Assembly (NCBI RefSeq): GCF_014873755.1
Contig: NZ_JADBEG010000001.1
Coordinates: 4,652,501-4,716,500, forward strand
DNA length: 64,000 bases
From: Amycolatopsis lexingtonensis
GTDB taxonomy: Bacteria > Actinomycetota > Actinomycetes > Mycobacteriales > Pseudonocardiaceae
Direction of reading: 5' to 3'
The notes below the pieces were generated by a model. That model had not been told where the DNA came from. It searched no databases and saw only the letters and a list, made by a program, of their open reading frames with translations. The position numbers and the translations under genes were made by a program. How positions within the stretch are numbered: the stretch's first letter is position 1; each line of letters begins with the position of its first letter. Positions 7,466-17,260 of this stretch are shown here, in pieces.

Positions 7466-8344
7466 ATGGACCTGAACCTCCTGCGCGTGTTCGACGCGCT
7501 GCTGCGGGAAGGGAGCGTCACGGCGGCGGCCGAGCGCCTGAACCTGTCCATCCCGGCGACCAGCCGCGCGCTGGGCCGCTTGCGGCGGGCGATGAACGAC
7601 CCGATCCTGGTGCGCGCCGGCCGCGGGATGGCCCCGACGCCGTTCGCGCTGCGCACCGCCCCGCGCGTGCGGTCGCTGCTGGAGGAGGCGTCGGCGCTGA
7701 TCAGCACCGAGGTGGCGATCGCCGACCTGGAGCGCACGTTCACGATCCGCATCAACGACGGCGTGGCGGCCACCCTGGCCACGGCGGCGGCCGAAGCGAC
7801 GGCGGCGGCCGCGCCCGGCGTCACGCTGCGGTTCGTCGCGGAGGGGACGGAGAGCGCGGAGGCGCTCCGCGACGGCTCGATCGACCTCGACATCGGCGTG
7901 GGCGAGCACGCGGCGCCGGACATCCACAGCACGGTGCTCTACCGCGAACGCCTGGTCGCGGCGGTGCGCGCGGCCAGCCCGCTGGGCAGGCACCGCCGTC
8001 CGACGCTGGCGCAGCTGTGCCGCCACCCGCACGTGTCGGCGTCGCGGCGAGGCCGGGCCCGCGGCCCGCTGGACGACGTCCTCGCGGCAGCGGGGTTGCA
8101 GCGGCGGGTGGCGGCGGTCGTGCCGACGTCCGCGGTGGCGGCGCTGGTGGTCTCGTCGAGTGACTACGTGGGGCTGCTGCCGCAGCGCCTGGCCGAGCAG
8201 CACGGCCCGGCGCTGGGCCTGCGGTGGTTCCCGGTGCCGGCGGAGCTGCCGGAGGTGGAGGTCCGGCTGTCCTGGCACGCGCGGCTCGACGCGGACCCGC
8301 CACAACGCTGGCTGCGGGAGACGATCACCACCGCGCTCCGCTGA
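7466..8344 (+). CDS. LysR-family transcriptional regulator
   Basis: The 292-residue protein has the LysR winged helix-turn-helix at residues 1-60 (LLRVFDALLREGSVTAAAERL, read here as consecutive parts) and a periplasmic-binding-like effector domain after about residue 90. The N-terminus resembles the NodD/LeuO subgroup. It is divergent from the MFS exporter gene, and a T-N11-A palindrome lies between them, so the pump is the likely target. The inducer is unknown. It ends at 8344 and is followed by a gene-free stretch containing palindromic repeats. Confidence 0.87.
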   Translation: MDLNLLRVFDALLREGSVTAAAERLNLSIPATSRALGRLRRAMNDPILVRAGRGMAPTPFALRTAPRVRSLLEEASALISTEVAIADLERTFTIRINDGVAATLATAAAEATAAAAPGVTLRFVAEGTESAEALRDGSIDLDIGVGEHAAPDIHSTVLYRERLVAAVRAASPLGRHRRPTLAQLCRHPHVSASRRGRARGPLDDVLAAAGLQRRVAAVVPTSAVAALVVSSSDYVGLLPQRLAEQHGPALGLRWFPVPAELPEVEVRLSWHARLDADPPQRWLRETITTALR

Positions 8345-8417
8345 CCCGAGCGGGTCCGGTCCGGATGTCATGGCTCCGGCAAAGTCGCGTCGGTGCAGGT
8401 CGCAGCCCGGCACCAGC

Positions 8418-8470
8418 GTCTTGAATGACTCATTCAGGACTTCCGAAGACCTGAATGAGTCATTCAGGAC
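8418..8470. repeat. Paired 23-bp palindromes, copy 1
   Basis: Two 23-bp palindromes (8418-8440 and 8448-8470), each centred on TGAATGASTCATTCA and flanked by GTC/GAC, are separated by seven bases so that their centres are 30 bp apart. The same pair with the same 7-base spacer occurs at 29918-29970. The 298-base stretch 8345-8642 contains no gene; it holds this pair and another palindrome at 8536-8564. Confidence 0.75.
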
Positions 8471-8535
8471 GTGGGGCGAGCGGGTCACCGGCGGCAGAAT
8501 GGCCTGGCCGCGTGACTTTGCCGGGCCCCGGTCCG

Positions 8536-8564
8536 GCTGTCATGAACGAGTCGTTCATGACAGC
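8536..8564. repeat. 29-bp perfect palindrome
   Basis: GCTGTCATGAACGA (8536-8549), a single central G, then the exact reverse complement (8551-8564). It lies about 80 bases before the AraC-type gene. It could be an operator or a hairpin; its style (TGA...TCA core) resembles the paired palindromes 70 bases upstream. Confidence 0.65.
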
Positions 8565-8642
8565 GGGTCCGCGCCGCACTCAGCTGACCAACGCCGGGCC
8601 GATTCGCTCCGCGCAAGCCCTCCGGTGTGGCACGATTCTTCC

Positions 8643-9086
8643 GTGACCAGCACCGCCGCCTCGGCGCAGTACCTGCGCGACCTCGCGCTGCTTCGCCGGG
8701 TCCGGGACCGGATCGACCGCGAGTACGCACAACCTCTCGACGTCGAGGCCCTCGCGCGCGGGGTGAACATGTCGGCCGGGCACCTCAGCCGGCAGTTCCG
8801 CAAGGCCTACGGAGAGTCACCGTATTCGTACCTCATGACCCGGCGGATCGAACGGGCGATGGCTCTGCTGCGCAAGGGCGAGCTGAGCGTCACCGAGGTC
8901 TGCTTCACCGTCGGGTTCTCCTCGCTCGGCACCTTCAGCACCCGGTTCGCCGAGCTGGTGGGCCTGCCCCCGAGCGTCTACCGGGAGCAGGAGGCGGAGG
9001 CGACCGTCGGGATGCCGCCGTGCGTCGCCAAACAGGTCACCAGACCGATCAGGAATCGAGAAGCGCGACCGCAGGCGCACACATAG
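8643..9086 (+). CDS. Short AraC-family regulator
   Basis: This 147-residue protein starts at GTG 8643 and consists of little more than the AraC/XylS DNA-binding domain: first helix-turn-helix in ALARGVNMSAGHLSRQF (about 40-56) and second in SVTEVCFTVGFSSLGTFS (about 83-100). There is no separate effector-binding domain. The tail RNREARP is shared with the shorter paralogue at 10727-10984, and in both cases a VOC-family gene follows at once. It probably controls that VOC gene and the MFS gene behind it. Confidence 0.85.
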   Translation: MTSTAASAQYLRDLALLRRVRDRIDREYAQPLDVEALARGVNMSAGHLSRQFRKAYGESPYSYLMTRRIERAMALLRKGELSVTEVCFTVGFSSLGTFSTRFAELVGLPPSVYREQEAEATVGMPPCVAKQVTRPIRNREARPQAHT

Positions 9087-9096
9087 TGTGACGGCC

Positions 9097-9507
9097 ATGG
9101 ACGTCACCATTCACTCGAGCTTCCTGCCCCACACCGACCCGGAAGCCTCCCTCGCCTTCTACCGCGACCTGCTCGGCTTCGAGGTCCGCCAGAACGTCAA
9201 GTACGGCGGGATGCAGTGGATCACCATCGGGCCGCCGAACCAGCCGGACACCTCGATCGTGCTGACGCCGCCGACCGCGACGCCGGGGCTGACCGACGAC
9301 GAGCGCCGCATGATCGGCGAGATGATGGCGAAGGGCACCTACGCCGGGGTCAACCTCGCCACCAAGGACCTCGACGCCTTGTTCGCGAAGCTCCAGGCGG
9401 GCGGCGCCGAGGTAGTCCAGGAGCCGATCGAGCAGCCCTACGGCGTCCGCGACTGCTCCTTCCGCGACCCCGCCGGCAACCTGCTGCGCATCCAGGAACT
9501 GCGCTGA
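9097..9507 (+). CDS. VOC-family (glyoxalase/bleomycin-resistance fold) protein, copy 1
   Basis: The product is 136 residues from ATG 9097 (a GTG at 9088 is also possible). It has the beta-alpha-beta-beta-beta VOC fold with signatures SLAFYRDLLGFEV near the start and CSFRDPAGNLLRIQE at the end. Substrates of such proteins range from glyoxal adducts to antibiotics and cannot be told here. It is closely similar to the product of 10990-11403; both follow an AraC-type gene, so the pair arose by duplication of a two-gene cassette. Confidence 0.85.
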   Translation: MDVTIHSSFLPHTDPEASLAFYRDLLGFEVRQNVKYGGMQWITIGPPNQPDTSIVLTPPTATPGLTDDERRMIGEMMAKGTYAGVNLATKDLDALFAKLQAGGAEVVQEPIEQPYGVRDCSFRDPAGNLLRIQELR

Positions 9508-10736
9508 CCACGACCGCGGCCCCGCACGGCTACCGCGAGGTGCTGCGCGACCGGCGGATCGCCGGGCTGCTCCTGGGGGATCTGCTGGCCGGCGTCGGCA
9601 CGGGCATGCTGCTGGTCGCCATGCCGGTGCAGACGCTGTCCCTGCCCGGCGGCGTGCCGAAGGCGATCGCCATCGGGCTCGTGGAGGCGGCGCCGTTCGT
9701 CCTGTCCACCGCGCTGGCGCTGGCCATCGGGCTGGGTCGCGTGCGCGTGCCGCCGCGGACGCTGCTCGTCGCCGATTGCGTGCTGCGGTCGCTGACGTTC
9801 GCCGCGCTCGGGGTGCTGGCCGCCACCGGCACGCTCACCCTGCCGGTGCTGCTCGCCGGGCTCTTCTTCGGCGCGACCTTCCGGCTGGCCGGGGCGAGCA
9901 GCCGCCGCGTGCTGGCGACGTCGGCCGCGGGCGAGGCCGGGCGGTTCTCGGTCAACGGCCTGCTCGGGCTGAACACGACGTTCGCGCTCTACATCGCCGG
10001 GCCGGTGCTCGGCGGCATCGTCGTCGCCACCGCGGGTGCGAGCCTCGCGCTGTTCCTGGACGCGTGCGGCGCGCTGGTCCTGCTGGCGGCCACCCTCGCG
10101 TGCGTCCCCCAGCCCGCCGAACCGCCGGAGCGGCCCGAAAGCTCGGGCTGGCGGATCCTGCGCCGCCGTCCGGTGGCCGCGCGGCTGCTGGTGGTCGAGT
10201 TCTTCTTCAACTTCCTCTACATGCCCATCGAGGTGGCCCTCCCGCTCTACGTGAGCGGAACGCTGCACGCCGGCGCGACCGGGCTGGGCTGGCTCTGGGG
10301 CGCGCTCGGGGCGGGCGCGTTCCTCGGCGCCGCGCTCGTCGGCCGGCTGCGGAACCTGCCGCAGCGGCCGCTGCTGGTCGCGATCATCGGCCTGTGGGCG
10401 CTGTGCCCGATCGGCCTCGCGCTGACCGGCGACCTGACCGTGGCGCTGCTCGTCTTCGGCCTGGGCGGGCTGGTGTACGCGCCGTTCACCCCGGTCGCCT
10501 ACAGCTTCCTCCAAGCCGGGCTGGCCCCCGCCGAACAGCAGCCGGTCGTGACGCTCTGGACGACCGGCGCGACCGTGGCCGCCCCGCTCGGCCTGGCGCT
10601 GGGCGGGCCGCTGATCGAGCTGGCCGGCAGCTCCGGCGGGCTGGTGCTGTCCGGCGTGCTGACCCTCCTGCTGCTCCCGATCGCGGCCCGGGCGGTGCTC
10701 GGCCGCACTGCGGAAAGGGAACCGACATGTGCCTGA
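9504..10736 (+). CDS. MFS transporter, probable CTG start
   Basis: This MFS protein of about 410 residues has roughly 12 hydrophobic helices beginning with AGLLLGDLLAGVGTGMLLVA. No ATG, GTG or TTG with a ribosome-binding site precedes the first helix. A CTG at 9504 overlaps the VOC stop as CTGA and has AGGAA six bases upstream, so it is the best start; a GTG at 9540 is the conservative alternative and would still keep the first helix. Its place in the AraC/VOC cassette suggests export of the compound the VOC protein binds or modifies. Confidence 0.75.
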   Translation: MTTTAAPHGYREVLRDRRIAGLLLGDLLAGVGTGMLLVAMPVQTLSLPGGVPKAIAIGLVEAAPFVLSTALALAIGLGRVRVPPRTLLVADCVLRSLTFAALGVLAATGTLTLPVLLAGLFFGATFRLAGASSRRVLATSAAGEAGRFSVNGLLGLNTTFALYIAGPVLGGIVVATAGASLALFLDACGALVLLAATLACVPQPAEPPERPESSGWRILRRRPVAARLLVVEFFFNFLYMPIEVALPLYVSGTLHAGATGLGWLWGALGAGAFLGAALVGRLRNLPQRPLLVAIIGLWALCPIGLALTGDLTVALLVFGLGGLVYAPFTPVAYSFLQAGLAPAEQQPVVTLWTTGATVAAPLGLALGGPLIELAGSSGGLVLSGVLTLLLLPIAARAVLGRTAEREPTCA

Positions 10737-10984
10737 GCCTCGCCGCCGCCGCGCGAACGCACCTGGCCGAATTGGTGCTGCTGCGCCGCGTGCGCGATCG
10801 CATCGACCGCGAATGCGCGCAGCCGCTCGACGTCGAAGCACTGGCTCGCGTCGTGGATCTGCCCGTCGCGCAATTCGTCCGCCGGTTCCGGGAGGCTTAC
10901 GGCCTTTCCCCGCACGATTACCGGCGGGCCGCCGAAGCGGTCAGGAATCGAGAAGCCCGCCCCGTGCGGGCGAAAGTAGCGTGA
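10727..10984 (+). CDS. Truncated AraC-type regulator (single helix-turn-helix)
   Basis: This 85-residue protein starts at ATG 10727 with GGAAAGGGA upstream and overlaps the MFS gene. Residues about 16-65 match the first half of the AraC protein at 8643-9086 (LLRRVRDRIDRE, AQPLDVEALAR), and the tail RNREARP also matches, but the roughly 50 residues of the second helix-turn-helix are missing. It is a paralogue that has lost half of its DNA-binding domain by internal deletion. It may be non-functional or may act by interfering with the full-length copy. Confidence 0.7.
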   Translation: MCLSLAAAARTHLAELVLLRRVRDRIDRECAQPLDVEALARVVDLPVAQFVRRFREAYGLSPHDYRRAAEAVRNREARPVRAKVA

Positions 10985-10989
10985 TTCCC

Positions 10990-11403
10990 ATGAACCTCAC
11001 CATTCACCAGACGTTCCTCCCCCACCACGACCACGAAGCGTCGCTCGCCTTCTACCGCGACCCCCTCGGCTTCGAAGTCCGCAACGACGTCGACTACGGC
11101 GGCCAGCACTGGCTGACGATCGGCCTGCCGGGCCAGCCCGACACCGCGCTCGTCCTGCAGCCGACCGGTGCCGCGTACGCGGGCCTGTCCGACGAAGAAC
11201 GCCGTACCATCACCGAAATGATGGCCAAGGGCACCTTCGCGGCGGTCAACCTGGCCACCGACGACCTGGACGGCACCTTCGCGCGGGTGCAGGCCGGCGC
11301 CGCCGAAGTCGTCCAGGAACCGGCCGACCAGCCGTGGGGCATCCGCGACTGTTCCTTCCGCGACCCGGCGGGCAACCTCGTCCGCATCCAAGAAGTGCGC
11401 TGA
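10990..11403 (+). CDS. VOC-family protein, copy 2
   Basis: The 137-residue product starts at ATG 10990. It shares the signatures SLAFYRDPLGFEV, MMAKGTF, VVQEP and CSFRDPAGNLVRIQE with the first VOC protein at 9097. It is followed after 25 bases by the UvrA-like gene, so the two are probably cotranscribed. The duplication has diverged in sequence, which suggests the two proteins have different ligands or are old. Confidence 0.85.
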   Translation: MNLTIHQTFLPHHDHEASLAFYRDPLGFEVRNDVDYGGQHWLTIGLPGQPDTALVLQPTGAAYAGLSDEERRTITEMMAKGTFAAVNLATDDLDGTFARVQAGAAEVVQEPADQPWGIRDCSFRDPAGNLVRIQEVR

Positions 11404-11428
11404 TCCCACCGAACGCTGGAGAACCCCG

Positions 11429-13783
<2,355 letters not shown>

Positions 13784-13788
13784 CCGAA

Positions 13789-13798
13789 GCGCCCCAAT
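13789..13798. repeat. Left arm remnant of an IS-split palindrome
   Basis: GCGCCCCAAT directly follows the UvrA-like gene. Removing the IS and one AAT copy joins it to GTGGCGTT at 14752, giving an arm that is the exact reverse complement of 14809-14826. Before the insertion this was a long palindrome, probably the transcription terminator of the UvrA-like gene. Confidence 0.65.
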
Positions 13799-14748
13799 GA
13801 GGTTTTCTCAGTAGCGTCCGTGGTGTTCGTGGTGGGTGAGGACGAGGGCTGCTTGGACGATGGTGCCGATGCGGTGTGGGCAGAGGCTGATGCGGTGTAG
13901 GGCTGACCAGCGGGTTTTGAGGATGGCCATGGCGCGTTCGCCGAGGGCGCGGGCTCGGGATTGCAGCTGGTTGTAGACCCGTTGGCGGAGGTGGAGGGGT
14001 GGTTGGCCGGCGGCTTTCTTGACCGGGGTGTAGATGCCGATGCCGGCGGAGTGGTAGGCCTTGTCGGCCAGGGTGGGCAGGCCGTGGGCTGCGGCGGCGG
14101 TTAACGCGCCGATGATGTCGAGGTCGCGGGCGGCGGAGAGGTCGTTGCGGGAGCCGGGCAGCACCGGGGAGACCCACAGCGGGAATCCGTCGGCGCTGGC
14201 CAGGAACTGGATGTTTCCGCCGAAGGCTCGGTGTTTGCCCGAGTACCACAGGTGCACGGTCCGGCCGCGGTTCTTGCCTTTGGTTTTGGTCGTGGTCGCC
14301 GCGACCCGGTCGCAGGAGATGAGGCTGCCGTCGAGGATCACGTGGGTGTCACCCCGGGCGCGGCGGTCGGCCAGGACTTGGTGCAGGTCCGGGGCTTGGG
14401 CGGCGAGGGCGGTGATGGCTTCGTGCAGGTAGCGGTAGGCGGTGGCGGTGCTGATGTGGTGGTCGGTGGCCAGCCGGTGCACGGGGGTGGCGTCGCGGAA
14501 CCAGCGCAGCGCCAGGACCGCGTGCCGGTAGGGGGTCAGGGCGCGCCGGCCGCGGCGGGTGCCGCGCCGCAGCCGCTCGGTCTGCAGGACACGGGCAACG
14601 AACCAGACCAGCTCGCGCGCCACGTCGAGGGTGGCGCCATAATTGATCACGTGGGGCCTCTGGAACCTCGGACTTGATCTTCGCAAATCCAGTCCTACCA
14701 GGGGCCCCACGCCTATTCGCGGAACCACACCGCTACTGAGAAAACCTC
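13799..14748 (-). mobile_element. IS5-family-like insertion sequence, complete, 950 bp
   Basis: The ends are perfect 18-bp inverted repeats, GAGGTTTTCTCAGTAGCG at 13799-13816 and its complement at 14731-14748. They are flanked by direct repeats AAT at 13796-13798 and 14749-14751. A 3-bp ANT duplication and a single DDE transposase gene match the ISL2 group of IS5. The intact ends, duplication and open frame show a recent, probably still active insertion. Confidence 0.88.
13808..14728 (-). CDS. DDE transposase of the IS element
   Basis: This 306-residue transposase belongs to the DDE_Tnp_4 (IS5/HARBI-like) group. It has an N-terminal helix-turn-helix region (HRLATDHHISTATAYRYL, about 85-102) and catalytic acidic residues in VILDGSL (first D), TLADKAYHS (second D) and a later E in ALGERAMAILK. 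A GTG at 14650 (product beginning INYGATLDVARE) is an alternative start and may be the true one, because the longer N-terminus is encoded by the terminal region and a hairpin between 14651 and 14710. The gene fills almost the whole element. Confidence 0.85.
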   Translation of the reverse strand: MVPRIGVGPLVGLDLRRSSPRFQRPHVINYGATLDVARELVWFVARVLQTERLRRGTRRGRRALTPYRHAVLALRWFRDATPVHRLATDHHISTATAYRYLHEAITALAAQAPDLHQVLADRRARGDTHVILDGSLISCDRVAATTTKTKGKNRGRTVHLWYSGKHRAFGGNIQFLASADGFPLWVSPVLPGSRNDLSAARDLDIIGALTAAAAHGLPTLADKAYHSAGIGIYTPVKKAAGQPPLHLRQRVYNQLQSRARALGERAMAILKTRWSALHRISLCPHRIGTIVQAALVLTHHEHHGRY

Positions 14749-14751
14749 AAT

Positions 14752-14826
14752 GTGGCGTTCGGTGCGTCCAGCGCACCCAATGTGGCGTTCGGTGCGTTGG
14801 ACGCAACCAACGCCACATTGGGGCGC
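14752..14826. repeat. Intergenic repeat with palindromic arms, right of the IS
   Basis: The unit TGTGGCGTTCGGTGCG occurs twice in direct orientation (about 14751 and 14781), each followed by a short GTCCAGCGCAC/GTTGGACGCAAC stretch, and the segment ends with the inverted arm AACGCCACATTGGGGCGC (14809-14826). The sequence is GC-rich, non-coding and lies between the UvrA-like and desaturase genes. It looks like a dispersed palindromic element that served as terminator. Confidence 0.6.
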
Positions 14827-14920
14827 TCGTATACCAGCGCGGCCGGTAGGGCTGGCCCCCCGAAACTGCCGGAGGCGCGCAGGATTCCGCCGTGGGCCCG
14901 CGCCGCGAAGACTCAGCCGG

Positions 14921-15937
14921 GTGACCACCACAGAGAACCACGTCGGCAGCGACTTCGCCCGGCTGAGCCGCCGCATCTCCGCCGCCGGGCTGATGGCGCG
15001 CCGTCCCGGGTACTACGCCGCCCGGATCACCGTCGTCGCCGGGCTCTTCGCCGCCGGGTGGGTGGCCTTCGCGCTGCTCGGGAACTCCTGGTGGCAGCTG
15101 GGTATCGCCGTCTTCCAGGCCTTCATGTTCGGGCAGATCGCGCTGCTGTCCCACGACCTCGCGCACAAGCAGGTGTTCCGGCGCCGCCGTCCCACCGAGG
15201 TCGCCGGGCTGCTCGCCGGGAACCTCGGGGTCGGGATGAGCTACGGCTGGTGGATGGACAAGCACACCCACCACCACGCCAACCCGAACCACGAGGAGCT
15301 CGACCCCGACGTCGACCCGGACATCCTGGTGTGGTCGAAGGACCAGGCGCGCGCCAGCCGCGGGGTGCCCCGGTTCATCGGGCGGTACCAGGCGTTCCTG
15401 TTCTTCCCGCTGCTCACCCTCGAAGGCCTGAACCTGCACTGGTCGGGGATCCGCGCGGTGCGCAAGCCGGGGCTGCGCCGGCGCAAGACCGAAGCCGCGC
15501 TGCTCGCCGCGCACCACGTCCTGTACTTCAGCGCGCTGTTCACCGTCCTCTCCCCCGGCATGGCGCTGCTGTTCTGCGCCGTCCACCAAGGACTGTGGGG
15601 TGTCTACATGGGATCGATCTTCGCGCCGAACCACAAGGGCATGCCGACGCTGACCGGGCCTGCCCAGCTCGACTTCCTGCGCAAGCAGGTGCTGACCTCG
15701 CGCAACGTCCGCGGCGGCCTCGTCACCGACATCGCGCTCGGCGGCCTCAACTACCAGATCGAGCACCACCTGTTCCCGAGCATGCCGTCGCCGCACCTGC
15801 GCCGCGCGCAGCCGATCGTCCAGGCCTACTGCGCCGAGCTCGGCGTCCCCTACCTGCAGACGAGCCTGGCCGAGTCCTACCGCCAGGCGCTCACCCACCT
15901 GCATGAAGCTGGGGCACCTCTCAGGAACCGTTCGTAG
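14921..15937 (+). CDS. Membrane fatty acid desaturase (acyl-lipid type)
   Basis: The 338-residue protein starts at GTG 14921. It has the three histidine boxes of membrane di-iron desaturases: HDLAH (78-82), H115-T-HHH (115-119) and QIEHHLFP near residue 280, spaced by pairs of transmembrane helices. It therefore probably inserts a double bond in membrane-lipid or CoA-bound fatty acids using electrons from a ferredoxin or similar donor. No reductase gene lies beside it. It is followed after ten bases by an MBL-fold gene in the same direction. Confidence 0.87.
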   Translation: MTTTENHVGSDFARLSRRISAAGLMARRPGYYAARITVVAGLFAAGWVAFALLGNSWWQLGIAVFQAFMFGQIALLSHDLAHKQVFRRRRPTEVAGLLAGNLGVGMSYGWWMDKHTHHHANPNHEELDPDVDPDILVWSKDQARASRGVPRFIGRYQAFLFFPLLTLEGLNLHWSGIRAVRKPGLRRRKTEAALLAAHHVLYFSALFTVLSPGMALLFCAVHQGLWGVYMGSIFAPNHKGMPTLTGPAQLDFLRKQVLTSRNVRGGLVTDIALGGLNYQIEHHLFPSMPSPHLRRAQPIVQAYCAELGVPYLQTSLAESYRQALTHLHEAGAPLRNRS

Positions 15938-15947
15938 ACTCGGCACC

Positions 15948-17009
15948 ATGAGGAAGACGATCGCGGCCCTCCGGGACCTGCCGGCGGCATTCGGCGCGAA
16001 GGCGGCCGGGGCGCGGGCCGAGCGGGTGCGCTCGTCGCCGCAGTTCGACGGGAAGGTGTTCCGCAACGCGGCGCCGCGCCACCCGATGACGGCGGCGTCG
16101 ATGCGGACCATCTTCCGCGAAATGTTCTTCGGCGAGCACCGCGAACTGCGCAAACCGGGCGGGGCGGTCCCGCTGGTCGCGGCCGCGCCGGTCGAAGCGG
16201 CCGAGGGCGTGCACCTGACCTGGTACGGCCACGCGTCCACCCTGGTCGAGCTCGACGGCGCCCGCGTGCTGCTGGACCCGGTGTGGAGCGAGCGGGTGTC
16301 GCCCGCGGCGTTCGCCGGCCCGCGGCGGCTGCACGAGCCGCCGGTGCCGCTGTCGGGCCTCGGCCGGATCGACGCGGTGGTCATCTCCCACGACCACTAC
16401 GACCACCTGGACCTGGCGACCGTCCGCGCACTGGTCGCGTCGACGACGGCGCCGTTCCTGGTGCCGCTCGGCGTGGGCGCGCACCTCGAACGCTGGCGTG
16501 TCCCGGCCGCGCGGATCATCGAGCTCGACTGGAACGAAGAGGCCACCGTGGCGGGCGTCCGGTTCGTCGCGACGCCGGCCCAGCACTTCTCCGGCCGCGG
16601 CATCTCGAACGACAGCACGCTCTGGACGTCGTGGGCACTGCTGGGTCCCGCGCACCGCGTGTTCTACAGCGGCGACACCGGGTACTTCGACGGCTTCGCG
16701 AAGATCGGCGCCGAGCACGGCCCGTTCGACGCGGCCTTGATCCAGGTCGGCGCGTACGCCCCGCTCTGGCCGGACATCCACATGACGCCGGAGGAAGGCG
16801 TCGCGGCAGGCCTCGACGTGCGGGCGAAGCTGCTGGTCCCGGTGCACTGGGCGACGTTCCAGCTGGCGATGCACCCGTGGGGCGAGCCGGCGGACCGCGT
16901 GTGGCGCGAAGCGAAGGCGGCCGACCTGGACCTGGCGATCCCGCGCCCGGGCGAGCGCATCGACGTCACCGCGCCCCCGCCGGTGGAGGGCTGGTGGCAG
17001 GCGCTGTGA
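15948..17009 (+). CDS. MBL-fold hydrolase, NAPE-PLD/UlaG-like
   Basis: This 353-residue protein has the metallo-beta-lactamase signature SHDHYDHLD (HxHxDH) preceded by TWYGHASTLVELDG, and further metal ligands in YSGDTGYFDGF and VHWATF. The long N-terminal extension and the motif set match N-acyl-phosphatidylethanolamine phospholipase D-like proteins (COG2220). Such enzymes hydrolyse phosphodiester or lactone bonds; the substrate is unknown, although the desaturase upstream suggests lipid. ATG 15948 is chosen because it clears the desaturase gene; ATG 15903 is an overlapping alternative. Neither has a strong ribosome-binding site. Confidence 0.82.
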   Translation: MRKTIAALRDLPAAFGAKAAGARAERVRSSPQFDGKVFRNAAPRHPMTAASMRTIFREMFFGEHRELRKPGGAVPLVAAAPVEAAEGVHLTWYGHASTLVELDGARVLLDPVWSERVSPAAFAGPRRLHEPPVPLSGLGRIDAVVISHDHYDHLDLATVRALVASTTAPFLVPLGVGAHLERWRVPAARIIELDWNEEATVAGVRFVATPAQHFSGRGISNDSTLWTSWALLGPAHRVFYSGDTGYFDGFAKIGAEHGPFDAALIQVGAYAPLWPDIHMTPEEGVAAGLDVRAKLLVPVHWATFQLAMHPWGEPADRVWREAKAADLDLAIPRPGERIDVTAPPPVEGWWQAL

Positions 17010-17260
17010 AGCTCAAGCTGGATCTGCACGACATCTACAACCGCGGCGGCGAAATCGACCGGGCGCTCGAGGCGATCATCGACGAGGCCGTCGCCAAGAA
17101 GGCGCCGCTCGTCGAGATCATCCCCGGCAAGGGGTCGGGGCAGCTGAAGAAGCACGTCCTGCGGTTCCTCGAGCGCAAGGACGTCAAGGCGCGCTACCAC
17201 CGGGTCGAGAAGGACAAGGACAACTTCGGCCGGGTGTTCGTGCACTTCCGCTGGAAGTGA
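17006..17260 (+). CDS. Small Smr-domain protein
   Basis: The 84-residue product is a stand-alone Smr domain with the LDLHD motif at the start and a PGKGSGQLKKHVLRFL core (HGKG-like loop written here as IIPGKGSG). Smr domains bind or cut branched or structured nucleic acids; free-standing ones of this size are common in actinomycetes but uncharacterised. The start GTG overlaps the MBL stop (GTGA), so the two are translationally coupled. Confidence 0.85.
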   Translation: MKLKLDLHDIYNRGGEIDRALEAIIDEAVAKKAPLVEIIPGKGSGQLKKHVLRFLERKDVKARYHRVEKDKDNFGRVFVHFRWK

